From the NCBI GenBank assembly GCA_033558025.1, contig JAUCEF010000009.1:3100001-3164000 (forward strand): 64,000 bases of DNA, in the 5' to 3' direction. The translations under genes and the position numbers were made by a program. Positions 54,036 through 64,000 of this stretch are shown in pieces (position 1 is the stretch's first letter; every line of letters begins with the position of its first letter). This stretch comes from Phytophthora sp. 'mugwort'. Taxonomy: Eukaryota; Oomycota; Peronosporomycetes; Peronosporales; Peronosporaceae. Below the pieces are notes generated by a model. It searched no databases. It worked only from the letters and a program-made list of their open reading frames with translations, and was not told the DNA's origin.

Positions 54036-54373
54036 CCTGGTCGGTACCACGCGGCGCCGCCACTCTTGAAGCCTTGGCCGCCGGGCTAGATTTCGGCGAG
54101 GGTCGAGAGCTATCCTGTACGGACTGCCGCACTCGACCAGGTGCAGCTTCGGCTGCACCGCTTCTAGGGTGTCGCTCAATACGTCGGCGGCTCCAAAAAA
54201 ATCACTGGATGCTCCTGCATCCCGGCGCCCCTTTTGGACGCCCCAGTTCCTGGCAGAGGTGGGAACATGACACACCAATGCTCCACCAGTAACAGCGGGC
54301 CGGCTGGCCCCGATGGCTTTGTTTCGCCAATCGATCCATGACTCATGCTTATCGAGTCAGGGCATGCCCATGA

Positions 54374-54682
54374 TCAAGTCATGTTGTCAATCTCTAGGTC
54401 AGTAAACTGCTCCATGCTGTCGAAGTCCTCGAACTTCACAGCTAGATCCAGATGGATCTTGGGAACGGTAATCACCGTTCCGTCGGCCAGTTGTACCGAT
54501 ACTGTCCCGTTGCTTTTGCTTTCTCGTAAAGCGTCGGCTAACTTGTTGCTGCTCTCCGCAACAGTCTGGCGGCATGCGAAGTTCTTCGATGCTCCGGAGT
54601 CTATTATGACTCGGAAGGGATGGGTATATCCCCGTACACTTACGTGTACTACTAGCCTCCCTTCTTCGATTCGAGAGTGCAA
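54374..54682 (-). pseudogene. Aspartic protease of element 3
   Basis: RVIIDSGASKNFACRQ carries the Asp-Ser-Gly active site. The domain then continues through VQLADGTVITVPKIHLDLAV to the FDSMEQF strand. It is homologous to the protease of element 1. Confidence 0.8.
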
Positions 54683-54695
54683 AGACTCTCAGGGG

Positions 54696-55604
54696 CTAAG
54701 TCTCATGGTTCGCGCCACCCGCGCACCGCTCATAAAGACTTAGATCTTCCCCAGTAGGGCTCCCGCCCCTACTGGTGTCCTGCGTTCCCCTGTTCATGAG
54801 GCCGCGGTCTTTGCCAGGGACCCTTGAACGCGATGGGCTTGGGAGGGAAACGCTTTCGTTGTCCCCCGCAGGGCAGGTACGTGCCATGTGCCCTAGTTTA
54901 CCAGACCTATAGCAGCGCATATCATGCTGCTCGGCGAGCCCAAGTTCCACGGGAACTGGCCTGCTTGGGGGCCCGCGGCTTAGTATTGCAGCCCCTGGCC
55001 ACATCGCCGCCGGCGTGCGTACCCGCGGTGACGGTAATCCTCTTGGAGGGCGATTTGAATCGCCTCTTCCAGAGTATTGGCCTGCACCCGAAATAGCTGG
55101 GTGCGGCCGGGCCTACGCTTAAACAGTCCATGAACACCGTCACTTTGATGTGTCATGAAGTGGGTTTCCCACGGGAATGCGGTGAGCTACCGCATCTCCT
55201 GGATGTACTCGTGCAACTCACGTCTTCCCTGTTTACATGACAGGAAGCGTGACCGCTGGCGGTACTCATAGTTCGCCGGGAGGAACGCGGTTCTAAGCTG
55301 TTCACGCAGCTGAGCCCAGGATGCGAAACATCGAGGCGTTGTCGCTTCCCGCGTATACGTCCAACCGTTAGCACGCCCGCTAAGGTTGGAAAGGGCGAAA
55401 GCCACTCGGAGGTGCTCCGAAGAGATGAGAGCTGCATCCATCGCGAGCTCTACTTCTCGCACCCCAGAAGTGAAGGTTTGCACCTTCCTCCCCTTCGTAA
55501 GGGTTTACCTTCAGCCTTAACGGCTTGGGGTAGACCAGTTTCGGCTCTGCGGACGGAACATGCAGGTTGCTCCGAACATGTTCGATGAGCCCCCGCGTCG
55601 TCAA
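54696..55604 (-). pseudogene. gag region of element 3
   Basis: Split frames include VREVELAMDAALISSEHLRV and YRQRSRFLSCKQGRRELHEY (capsid), then a zinc-knuckle-like CYRSGKLGHMARTC where the second Cys is Ser. Both parts correspond to the gag of element 1. Confidence 0.75.
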
Positions 55605-55644
55605 CGCACGCTGAGCAGGTCGAACGCGGTCACGCGTTCGAGCT

Positions 55645-55693
55645 CATCTTTGATATGGACGCCAGGCTGCGCAAGGCATCCATATCAAAGATG
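55645..55693. repeat. Inverted repeat with 15-bp perfect arms
   Basis: catctttgatatgga (55645-55659) pairs with tccatatcaaagatg (55679-55693). A smaller palindrome (cgaacgcg/cgcgttcg, 55621-55640) lies next to it. It sits in the gag leader of element 3 and might fold in the genomic RNA, for example as a packaging structure; this is speculative. Confidence 0.7.
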
Positions 55694-55837
55694 CCAGTCA
55701 TCTTACGAACGGACTCGAACTATGAATCGTTCAGATGAGGAAACTCATTCCGGTCCATGTTGCTAGGACCCAGAGGTTTCAGGTAGTAACCCGCGTAGGC
55801 GTGGGTTGACTACACGTGCTACCAAGTGTGACGGGGC

Positions 55838-56238
55838 ACACAACACCTTCCGCACAGGGAGTGTGACTTCCGGAGAGTATACAAACTCTCAGTGAACGGC
55901 AGTTCACAAGTCCCTGGCCTGTGGGACTATTACCAAAATTAGGTAGATTTAAGACTGAATATATTTATAGGTGACCCCTTTTAATGCGTCTACATACTAT
56001 GGGATTTAGAGGTGGGTAATAAAGATTAATGCGTCTACATACTAACTGTTAGTCACCTAAAAAGTTCCCTAGATGTTATCCTATTGAGTGGCTCTGAGGT
56101 CTTTGTACCATATCTGTGATACCTATCCATGACGTCATTACCGCCGACGTCATAGTGATGTTTAGCTACATCACTTAGTGTACTTGGGTACACCTGCTCT
56201 GAAGAGTTCCAAGTCACTCTCCATGTAACCCCGTTACA
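55838..56238 (-). repeat. LTR of element 3
   Basis: On the minus strand it begins TGTAACGGGGTTACATGG at 56238, resembling the LTR start of element 1, and ends near 55838 just before the PBS-like ttggtagcacg. It contains a 19-bp direct repeat (55981-55999 and 56026-56044). Confidence 0.65.
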
Positions 56239-56628
56239 CTGCGGATATATCCTGAAAAATGCCGCTGAAGGGCCGCATGAGAGGAGACTGGGCTGATTAC
56301 TTGCGCGTTGAGTGTGCTAGAATGCAAGCTCCGACGGACAGCGAGGAACCAAACTGGAACCACCCGACAGGAAGCGGGTAATGCGGTGGCCGCACGCTAC
56401 GTGGAGGGCTGAGTACCAAGACTATCAAGGGTGGCTTCAAGCGCATTGACTTGCTCTTTGATGAGGGGGAAGGGGCCACGATCGAGACAAGTGACTCCTG
56501 TACAGTCGACGAAGCGCTTGTGAGTGCGCTGGATGTCTCTATCGTTGATGACGAGCAGGTCGGGGAAGTAGGCTGGGATAACGACGTAGTTGACAAGTTT
56601 TTCTACCAGGAGGAGTATGTGTCAATAT
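56239..56628 (+). mobile_element. pogo/Tigger-like DDE transposase C-terminal relic
   Basis: Immediately outside the LTR of element 3 the plus strand reads ADIS, a stop, then KMPLKGRMRGDWADYLRVE. This resembles the PADV.W..PLK..MR..W..YLR segment of pogo-like transposases. After an internal stop and frame change, TIKGGFKRIDLLFDEGEGAT and an acidic tail follow. The LTR start abuts the coding frame, so element 3 seems to have inserted into this gene. Confidence 0.55.
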
Positions 56629-57121
56629 AACGGTAGTACCGTTCATTAGATTTTTTGTACTTTAGGGTTTTCACTGTGAGTGGGTTATGCTGTACAATGG
56701 GATGACAATTAACAGCTAGATTACGGTACCTACTCTCGATACCGATTTTTAAAGCTAAGAATTAGCGAGATTTAAAAAAAACGTACATGTAATTGCTCAA
56801 AATATTACTACTCATGGGCCACGCCACGAGTATTTTTGTCGGCTATTCTTCAGCACGCCTGTGGACGTATTTGATATCAATTCGTTCGCTGTATAGTAGG
56901 GCATTGTGCCATGGTGTCGTCGAGGTGGCTACACGTACGACAATGGTGTGGAAATCTCCCGTCGTCTCATCTACCGAACCACGACGAGGCAGAACTAGAG
57001 GTGTGCACATCGTTCTCAGTGCTCAGCTTTCTTGCCATTAATATTCTAATCCTCGTGGTCTTGCCCTTAGAAAAGAATTAGCTGGTTGTACTTCGCTTCC
57101 TTCAGATTCGCAGATCTCCGC
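56629..57121. other. Intergenic, right border of the repeat block
   Basis: AT-rich sequence without a supported gene. It should hold the promoter and 5' UTR of the BRO1-domain gene, whose first coding exon is very short. Confidence 0.5.
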
Positions 57122-60100
57122 ATGCAGGTAGGAAAAAAAAACTCTAGAACTGCGCTCGTGCTGTCAGTGGAGTTTGGAACTCACTTCCGGTTCCGTAGAT
57201 ACGCATCAAACTTAAGGAATTACCTCTAAGCTCGCAGTCAGCTAGGGCTGACAATCCAGCTATATACTGGGATGTCCTTGAGCTGTTTGACGAATACCTA
57301 CCGCTTCTACTTTCTATCGAACGCTATCACTCAGCCAGACACTCCGATGGCACGATTCTTCTCCAGCTTCTGACGGTTTTTCCACCACTGTTTTACGGTC
57401 GTGACGAGTTGAATCTGGTCACCGATCGGTATGTTGGGATACAGCACCGAGCTCAGTTCAGCATTCCAGTCGAGTTGGCGCTTGTATTGTGTTCGATGGG
57501 TCAGTTATATGCACTACATGCCGAAAGTCAGCTCACGCAAGCGGATGACACGCTAGCCCTAGCTCGGATGCAGCACGCCGAGAACTCGTGGCAGAGTGCC
57601 GAAAGTTTTTATCGTTGGGCTTCCACGTACTCGTGCCGATATAAAGAAGGCCTGGAATCCAGGGACTCGCTAACGAGCACAATCTGGAGATTCTTCGAAG
57701 CGATGGCAATTCGCACCCTCACTCTGTCACGTATGTGCTCTACCCACCGACTATCGACTCATATTTCTGGTGTACGTATCCGAAGATTTAAACAAGTAAG
57801 TAAGATTTCCCTGAAATTGAGGAATTAATCGTACTTTTTGTTCTATTCACTCAGTTATCTCTTACCGAGAAGAGCTCGGAACGACTGTGTCGAATCGCAT
57901 CTGTGTGCGCGCGACGAGCTCTGACACTAGTTCGTGAGGCAAAAGCCCAGCATTCTCACCTGAACAAGGACAGGTAAAGTCGCTGTTGTCCTTAATCTCG
58001 AATTTGCTTTGCCTTGCACCAAGGAGTTAACGGGTAGTCAACTCCTACTTAGATTTTCTGAGCAACTCAAGTGGTGTCTAAATGCCTACGAGATTCGCTG
58101 GATGGCAATCTACTACCAGCATGAGTTGATAATCTACCGCCTAGATGCAAATCCTGGTACGTTCAGGGCGCAATAGACTCACTGACTCATCTCCAACATT
58201 TCATTTACGCTCATTTCTCTTTTTCACGAACCGATAGAGATCGCAATTTGCTTCTGTGAAAATCTGCTCAAACTTCGTATCCCACATTTCCCATCGCCAG
58301 CTTCGCAGCAGCAGGATGCGGGATTCTCCCAATTCGCACACGAAATCCAACTGAAGCACCATAGACAAATCACTGAGGCGCTCGATGAGAAGAAAGCGCT
58401 AGTACGCGAGTGTAGAAGGCGATTTGGAACGGCGTGGACATTTCAACTACTCGACAAGTGTGTGGGTGCTGAGCTGCTTCGTATTCGAGACATGGGACCA
58501 GTGTTTAGGGAAGAACAACGTGTTCTTGATGCTGGGGTTGACGAGGAAGAACGTAATTATGCATCTCCATTCCTCGTCGAAGCGGTTAGAGCAAATATTG
58601 ACGAGGCGATTTTGCAAGTGAAAGTTGATGGCCCCGAGTTGATTGACTCAAATTTGATTAACAAGAGTGCCTTTATTCCAATTAAGAAGTCCCAAGAGCG
58701 AGGAAGTAACGTCAGTACTGTCGCGATAGCAGCAAAATCCGATACTGTTGCTGGACCAGACAAGTCAGGAAAAGAAGAGGGAGAGTCATGGAAGCCATCC
58801 AACTTGGGACAAGGGAAAAAGCGACCATTAAGTGCAACGCCGCCGCAAGGTTCTGGCTGGGTAACGATGAATTATGGAGGCAAGTTGCTGCACTTTGAAC
58901 AGTCTGTAGACCCTCCACAAGCAAATCAATTGGAAACAGTTCTTCAGCGGAACACACTTTCGATACAAGACGACCTCATAGACGACGACAAATGTTCAAT
59001 TGTACGACGGTCCAAGCCGCGGCCTTCATCGTCACCATGTTATTTGTCGTCTAAAACGTCTCTCAATAGTCATGAGCATGCCGCATCAAGTACAGGAAGG
59101 CAGCCAGATAATACAACAATATGGGCACCACTACGAACCCCTTGTGCTCTATGTGAGCGGAGGCTCATGCGTTCCAGTCTTCCAGGAGTCGTCGTCATGA
59201 AGCGGGTGTACGACCTCCGCCGCAAGTGGGGCGTCATTCAGGATTCCAAGAAGTTTAATGCTCCTTCTGCGCTCTACGGGACGGCGATTGTGTGCCTCTT
59301 GTGTCAAGAGATACTGGCATTTGAGGAAAACAAGCAGTTGCCGAAGTCTCCATGTAGTAGTGATGACAAAACCTTACAACGAACGAGCCCGGAGGAGTTT
59401 TCAACGAACCCCGTAGTCGCCACGGGTAACGACTCAAACAGAGGTGATGAGATCGCTCAGATGATTCACGATTCGATCATGTATCGATGGCATCAACAAC
59501 CATCGATTCCTAATGAGAACAGCACTCTGGAGGATATTGCGATCAATAAGCACGTTCATCAATCTTCAACTGTATGCAGTATGAAGGCACAAAATGCATT
59601 GGATCCCGATACAAACCGGACCGCCCAGACGAAGGAAGAATTGCAACCGTGGTGGGAGATTGACCTTGCCAATTACGTCGAAGTACATTCTGTTAAAGTA
59701 TATCTCCGTGATGAGGTGAATCACTTGTATGCTGCTACTAAGAGGGGGCTAGCAGCGAATCTCGTTCGACAAATGACTGGAGGTTATCCCCTTCACATCA
59801 GCATCTCAATGAGAACCGGAGTGGGGCGTGACTGCGACGATATCATCGCAAGTTGTGTGAGTTCGTTGTGTGTCCCTGATAAAATTGGTTCACCAATCGA
59901 GTGGATAGCTCCACAAAAGTCTCGAGGCCGATTCGTTCGTATTCAATGTGAACGTCGTGCTATTCTACATATTGAACATGTACACGTTTACGTGGTGAAG
60001 CCCCCACAGAAAGTATTGACCGATCCGATGGTAAGACGACAACATTTTAGGCAAAAGCTCCAGCGCGTTGCCTTGTGTGCATCTGTCATCGCCACTACAG

Positions 60101-60384
60101 CCACACCACTTACAGAATCCAATCGAGTTGTTGAGGCTGTAGAACTGAGTCCAAGGGAGAGAATGTCAACACTAACGCCACGTATTTCACGGAGCACAAG
60201 CAGTCAAATGTTGCGTCGTAACACGGAAAGTCCGTCCCAGTTTGCATCGGCGTTGTTCTTCGATCCTGAGCAAGCTGAAAAGCGACGAATCTCGAGATTA
60301 TACGCTCGGTTCAAAAGTTTGCTAGACGCTAGAGCCAAATATGTTTTACCTGAAGAGACATTCGATGAGGACGAGACAAAGTGA
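57122..60384 (+). CDS. BRO1-domain protein with CxxC pairs and a discoidin-like domain, five exons
   Basis: Proposed exons are 57122-57127 (ATG CAG only, tentative), 57199-57795, 57855-57973, 58053-58156 and 58238-60384; the total of 990 residues is in frame. Residues 3-400 follow the BRO1 pattern: IRIKLKELPL at the start, SIPVELALVLCSMGQLYALH, FYRWAS, and a long helical bundle. After a disordered stretch, CALC (about 576) and CLLC (about 627) could form a zinc site. Residues 725-865 have a discoidin/F5-8C type fold signature: PWWEIDLANYVEVHSVKVYL, then GRFVRIQCE. BRO1 domains bind ESCRT-III on membranes; discoidin-like domains bind ligands or lipids. No signal peptide is seen, so a cytosolic scaffold is likely. 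Confidence 0.8.
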
Positions 60385-60445
60385 CAACAAAACGCAGACT
60401 ATGCAAAGGACGGAATAGCATTCAGTGCAGCTGGCTACCGTAGCG

Positions 60446-62620
60446 TTAAAGCTTCTGTTTCAGCAAGAGGTCAAGTTTCTGCCCGAGTGCAGCTAATTGA
60501 ACTGCCATCAGTTGGAAGGCAGCATTTTCCGTAGGGTCTGGAGAAGCGGTCAAAGCATCAGCTGTACGGGGACCTTCTCGGATAACTGACTCTGGATGAA
60601 CGATAGCCTCGCTTTCGTCGTCACTCACGTTGCCGCTACCTGCGGCATTTTCACCCACAGACTTCTCATCGTTTGAGCAAAGATTCGTAAAGCCGTCCAC
60701 AATGTGTTGAAGTGTGGTATGTGCTTCATTTTCTTGGACACACGCTGATGGGAACATGTCCATTATCATCCGTGGTGTTAGCATTGTTAAGTGCGGCAAT
60801 TTCACCCCTGAAGTAACTTCCATCTGCTCAAGCAAGGCAAGTAGCCCCCGCTCGAGGAGCAGTGGGCGGATTCGTCCACGGAAAACTACGTCCGCATGAC
60901 CCAATTCTCCAAAATTCGTCTGAGGGGGTGAAATCGCCCCATTAATTTGTGGGGCAGTTTTAGCAGAGACTTCTCGCTTGTTGCTACGATTTCGACATCG
61001 CACCAAATCGTTTAGCCAAAGTAACAAACTCGACATCATGTTGTCAGCGATCCGAGAGATTGCCAAATTGTGTAGAGACTTGTTGCTCTCGCTGCTCACT
61101 GCTGCATATGCATCCAACACAATGGCGAGCATCATGTTGAGCAATACGAGACTCACGACGATCATGTAGCTCCAATAGTAGATCATGCAGACGGGAGAAT
61201 ACAAGCCTTGAATACTGTCATAGTCGAAGTTCCCAAAGAGCATATTAATGCACGTTTCCATTGCAATTTGCAAGGACGAAAAATCTTCTATGCGATCACC
61301 AAATAAAATAGTGCCCGAGACGGCAAACGTCACGAAGATGACCATAAAGACGATGAAGAAGGCGCCAAATTGGTGCAACGCGCTCGCTATCGTTCGTGTG
61401 AGAATGCTCAGTCGCGGATGGAAGCGGAAGCGCTTGAGAATGCGAAGACTTAACAGGAAGACGGCGAGGGTTGCGATCAGCCGCAAAGCCACCGTTAGTT
61501 GAGCCACGGACTTGAGCATTTCAATCACGGCGTACAACCGCTTTCGAGCCTCAGCGTCAGACGCCCAGTTCTTCCCTCCGACTACGAGGGACGCCAAGTT
61601 GTCGCGAAATCCCTTCTGGAACATGAGCAGCACGATGGAGAACCACACAAAGTAGAACACAACCACCACCACGATGGAGGCATGCTCAATGACAATCCAG
61701 ACGTCGCCACAGACGAGATACTTAATGCCCGAGCGACGGTAGCGATAAAGTCTGCCTAACTGTGTAGCCAACGCTAGCAGAAAGAAGACCAAGACGACGA
61801 TGTCGGCGGCAATAGTGACAGACGCACTGTACGGGTTGGAGAGTGCCGGTGTAGTCGAGGAACTCGTGCGCACCGAGCCGCCTTCCAAGAACGTCACTTG
61901 CATCTCCGTGACAGCGTAACCCTGGAGCTCGCCATTGTACGTGACAATAGTGATCAAGAGTTCTTCGGTGGAGAAGTCGAGCCAATCACCTGCAGCTTTC
62001 AGAGCAGTAATCTTGCCAGCTGCATCGGTCGCAGTCGTGTCAAAACTAATTAACTTTTGCTCGGCCGTTGTGTCGGCTGCATCGTAGCAATTGGGATACA
62101 AATTGGCCAGGAATGGCTGCGTGACACAGGCGTGCATTGCCTTTCGTGTCACTTGGAAGTTGACGGCACCTAGGACCTTGTTGAATGTAGCTACGCGTCC
62201 CCATCGTTCCTTTGTCAGAGTGTTGCCATTGTAGTCTTCCGTGATAAAGACAGCCGGCACAAACGTGTCCGTCAACCAGTCAAAGACGTCGGAGGGCTGC
62301 TGAATGTTGAAAAACTTCATGCTCGAGTCCGTCGTGACAGTGTCACTACCCGAAGTCGCAAGTGTCGAGGAGACAGCATCGCCTTGCTCGTACATGTTGG
62401 TGGCTGGGATATGTGCGAACAACATGGAGACGAATGCACAAAAGTAGAGCACAGGCACGGGAATGCACCACACAGCCTTAACGATCTGGCGGTCGTGACA
62501 CAGCGAGTCGTAGGCGGCTTGTATCGGGACGTCAAGTCGACGAACTGGAGCACTCTTCTTTGTTTGCAAGCTGCCACTTGGTGGACTGGGCAGCATGCTC
62601 CCTGGTATCAATTTCTTCAT
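60446..62620 (-). CDS. Polycystin-2-type TRP channel
   Basis: A 724-residue single-exon ORF. A first membrane helix (about 48-68) leads to a large extracellular polycystin domain. Five further helices and a pore region follow: FGAFFIVFMVIFVTFAVSGT (S5), SSLQIAMETCINMLFGNFDY (pore helix/filter), YYWSYMIVVSLVLLNMMLAI (S6). This order is typical of PKD2/TRPP calcium-permeable channels. The cytosolic C-terminus is short, with an acidic stretch and a final coiled coil; no EF-hand was seen. In flagellated protists PKD2 often serves flagella; here that is inference. The 3' end lies 61 bp from that of the BRO1 gene, convergent. Confidence 0.88.
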   Translation of the reverse strand: MKKLIPGSMLPSPPSGSLQTKKSAPVRRLDVPIQAAYDSLCHDRQIVKAVWCIPVPVLYFCAFVSMLFAHIPATNMYEQGDAVSSTLATSGSDTVTTDSSMKFFNIQQPSDVFDWLTDTFVPAVFITEDYNGNTLTKERWGRVATFNKVLGAVNFQVTRKAMHACVTQPFLANLYPNCYDAADTTAEQKLISFDTTATDAAGKITALKAAGDWLDFSTEELLITIVTYNGELQGYAVTEMQVTFLEGGSVRTSSSTTPALSNPYSASVTIAADIVVLVFFLLALATQLGRLYRYRRSGIKYLVCGDVWIVIEHASIVVVVVFYFVWFSIVLLMFQKGFRDNLASLVVGGKNWASDAEARKRLYAVIEMLKSVAQLTVALRLIATLAVFLLSLRILKRFRFHPRLSILTRTIASALHQFGAFFIVFMVIFVTFAVSGTILFGDRIEDFSSLQIAMETCINMLFGNFDYDSIQGLYSPVCMIYYWSYMIVVSLVLLNMMLAIVLDAYAAVSSESNKSLHNLAISRIADNMMSSLLLWLNDLVRCRNRSNKREVSAKTAPQINGAISPPQTNFGELGHADVVFRGRIRPLLLERGLLALLEQMEVTSGVKLPHLTMLTPRMIMDMFPSACVQENEAHTTLQHIVDGFTNLCSNDEKSVGENAAGSGNVSDDESEAIVHPESVIREGPRTADALTASPDPTENAAFQLMAVQLAALGQKLDLLLKQKL

Positions 62621-62631
62621 GCTCGAGGCCA

Positions 62632-62651
62632 GCTAAAGTTGTTGAGTGAGC
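62632..62651 (-). promoter_or_regulatory. Oomycete Inr-like core promoter of the PKD2-type gene
   Basis: On the minus strand GCTCACTCAACAACTTTAGC lies 11-30 bp upstream of the ATG at 62620. It is close to GCTCATTYYNCAWTTT, the oomycete initiator and flanking element. The implied 5' UTR is very short, as is common in oomycetes. Confidence 0.5.
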
Positions 62652-62922
62652 AAAAGAGAGTCGCTGTTTCAAGGGGTTTCGCTCTTTTGACTGTTCCGAA
62701 GATGGAATATTCCCATGAAAGAGAAACAAAAGAGAAACGCTAAGTGAAAATGGTCTGTCTCGTGGCATGAGAATGGCAGTCAGTTCCTTGTTAGATTTTA
62801 ACTCAACGACCTCCACAAAGTCTGTTACATCCTTGGCACTTTTTCTTCTCTTGACAAAACAAAAATTAATTCCACTACACGTGGCTCCAACTCCTCTCCT
62901 TTCCTCGGTGGTTCCCTTCTCT

Positions 62923-63456
62923 TCACTCTTTCTTGCTGTTCTTCATCGCCCCCTTCGACTTGTTGGCCACAACTTGCTTGAGAGCTCCACCAGCTACAAA
63001 GAGGAGAGCCGACAGCACGACGACCCACTTGGACCTCGTGAGGACACTGACGGCGGTCTCGAGTGTCTCCGACCGCTCCGGGAACAGCCTCAGAAGCTGT
63101 AGAATGAACACGTTCTCGACCACATCACAGGTCGCCGCCAGCACGGGTAACGTCCACACGAGTTGGCGCTCGGGCCACAGACGTCGCAGTAGCCCCAGCA
63201 GCGCCGTCGAGTAGATAACCGGGAAGAGCAGCAGGTCAAAGACGTAGAAGTCCACGTACAGAGCTCGACCGGAGACGCCGAGACACTCCAAGTGCGGGAA
63301 GATAGCGTCGGGCAGCAGCCAGAAGACACTGTCCAGCACGCTGCTGCACTGTGGCGGGAGCTCTCGCGCCCACTGTTTTTCCAGCTGCAGGATCAACAGG
63401 AATGACGGCACCAACGCGCCCAGCGCCGCCGCGAACAAGTGCGTCTCCAACGTCAT
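62923..63456 (-). CDS. Small multi-pass membrane protein, family unknown
   Basis: From the ATG at 63456 the protein has 177 residues. The frame is open up to 63531, but that extension contains TTATTTCAG directly before the ATG, which looks like an intron acceptor; an upstream exon is possible. About four or five hydrophobic segments are visible: ALGALVPSFLLIL, VFDLLLFPVIYSTALLGLL, LVWTLPVLAATCDVVENVFI and WVVVLSALLFVAGGAL. The C-terminus is Lys-rich (SKGAMKNSKKE), like an ER-retention or topology signal. I do not recognise the family; the acidic pair in CDVVEN within a helix is notable. Confidence 0.65.
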   Translation of the reverse strand: MTLETHLFAAALGALVPSFLLILQLEKQWARELPPQCSSVLDSVFWLLPDAIFPHLECLGVSGRALYVDFYVFDLLLFPVIYSTALLGLLRRLWPERQLVWTLPVLAATCDVVENVFILQLLRLFPERSETLETAVSVLTRSKWVVVLSALLFVAGGALKQVVANKSKGAMKNSKKE

Positions 63457-64000
63457 GAAGCTGAAATAACGTAACGGGGAGATATAAACCGGGTACACAA
63501 GGGGTACTGGGGGGGGGGGGTATCTCTGCAAATGGCTGCAGGCCGTGCAAGGTGGTGGTTGTTGCTAAGCCCCGAAGTACGAGGGTGAAGCAGGCGAATC
63601 ATTGTTAGTACTCCCACTGTGGACAAGTCGTGAGAGGGAGAATGGCAACAAGGAGGTGACCGCATGTAGTTTGCACCTGCCACTTCTGTAGATTCTTTTA
63701 CGAACGACTTCAACTAGAGGACCATTCAACTAGAGGGTCATCGCTTGTGGCTGCTAGTAGGAGAGCTAAGTTCACATCAAGAGCAGGACGTTAACTGAGG
63801 CTCTCCTTCTGCTATTGAGTATATCATGCAGCTTATCGGTGTATTAATAACTGGCCAGTCGTAACCTGCGCTCGCTGTTGAAATGCGAAATTGTAACTCG
63901 CTTTTCGAAAAGCCTATGATTATGCATGATATTCTGATGTTATCATCATCTCAGCGACTTCTAAGTTTATTAGTTGTACTAGATGATCGCCGCCCACTTT
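63457..64000. other. Right edge of the window, no supported gene
   Basis: Contains a 12-G tract (63509-63520) and mixed sequence. It probably includes a 5' exon or promoter of the membrane protein gene; nothing else can be supported. Confidence 0.45.

Larger units (their letters stand above)
52890..56238 (-). mobile_element. Ty3/gypsy element 3, truncated in RT
   Basis: Right to left: LTR (from 56238), PBS-like ttggtagcacg, gag, protease, a linker with tandem repeats, then RT cut off near 52890 after YYQILMRESDI. Element 1 has a close homologue of this RT segment, so the two are the same family. RNase H, integrase and the second LTR are missing, replaced by sequence flanking element 2. Confidence 0.78.

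Noticed and set aside
1..64000. tRNA, rRNA or other structured RNA genes
   Set aside because: I saw no A-box/B-box pair or rRNA core sequence by eye; a covariance-model scan would be needed to exclude divergent ones.

Overview
The window is nuclear DNA of an oomycete, almost certainly Phytophthora or a close relative. The evidence is a six-cysteine elicitin domain joined to a membrane segment and a TKL kinase, short GT-AG introns of about 50-100 bp, core promoters matching the oomycete Inr/FPR consensus, START-like regulators of a kind expanded in oomycetes, and compact gene islands beside a block of chromodomain-bearing Ty3/gypsy elements. No tRNA, rRNA or CRISPR array was recognised.

Left gene island (1-34.4 kb). 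A long helical-repeat/BTB-like gene runs off the left edge (minus). Then come three related putative regulators sharing a C-terminal START-like domain (4159-5934 plus; 6830-8056 minus; 9782-11170 minus), an OPA3-like protein, an elicitin-TM-TKL receptor-like kinase with one reading-frame break, an approximately 1840-residue coiled-coil protein (minus), a DDX60/Ski2-like helicase (minus), ribose-phosphate pyrophosphokinase, TVP23, a CIPK/SnRK3-like kinase (minus), a CobW/ZNG1 zinc metallochaperone, and a CLASP/TOG-like protein (minus). I reassigned exons for the spliced genes; the summed exons stay in frame in each case.

Repeat block (34.5-56.7 kb). This holds three degenerate Ty3/gypsy elements plus fragments of DNA transposons. 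Element 1 (plus) runs gag, protease, RT, RNase H, integrase, chromodomain and 3' LTR, with a long antisense ORF at its 3' end. Element 2 has pol on the minus strand and a gag-like region on the plus strand, the two converging tail to tail. Element 3 (minus) is cut off inside RT; its LTR sits inside a relic pogo/Tigger-like transposase. A MULE-like relic and a 43-bp-arm inverted repeat lie between elements 1 and 2.

Right gene island (57-64 kb). A BRO1-domain protein with two CxxC pairs and a discoidin-like domain is followed by a polycystin-2-type channel (minus) and a small multi-pass membrane protein (minus).

The island genes do not form one pathway. They combine membrane traffic (TVP23, BRO1), signalling (TKL, CIPK, PKD2), cytoskeleton (CLASP/TOG) and basic metabolism (PRPP, zinc), and several neighbours share short divergent promoters.
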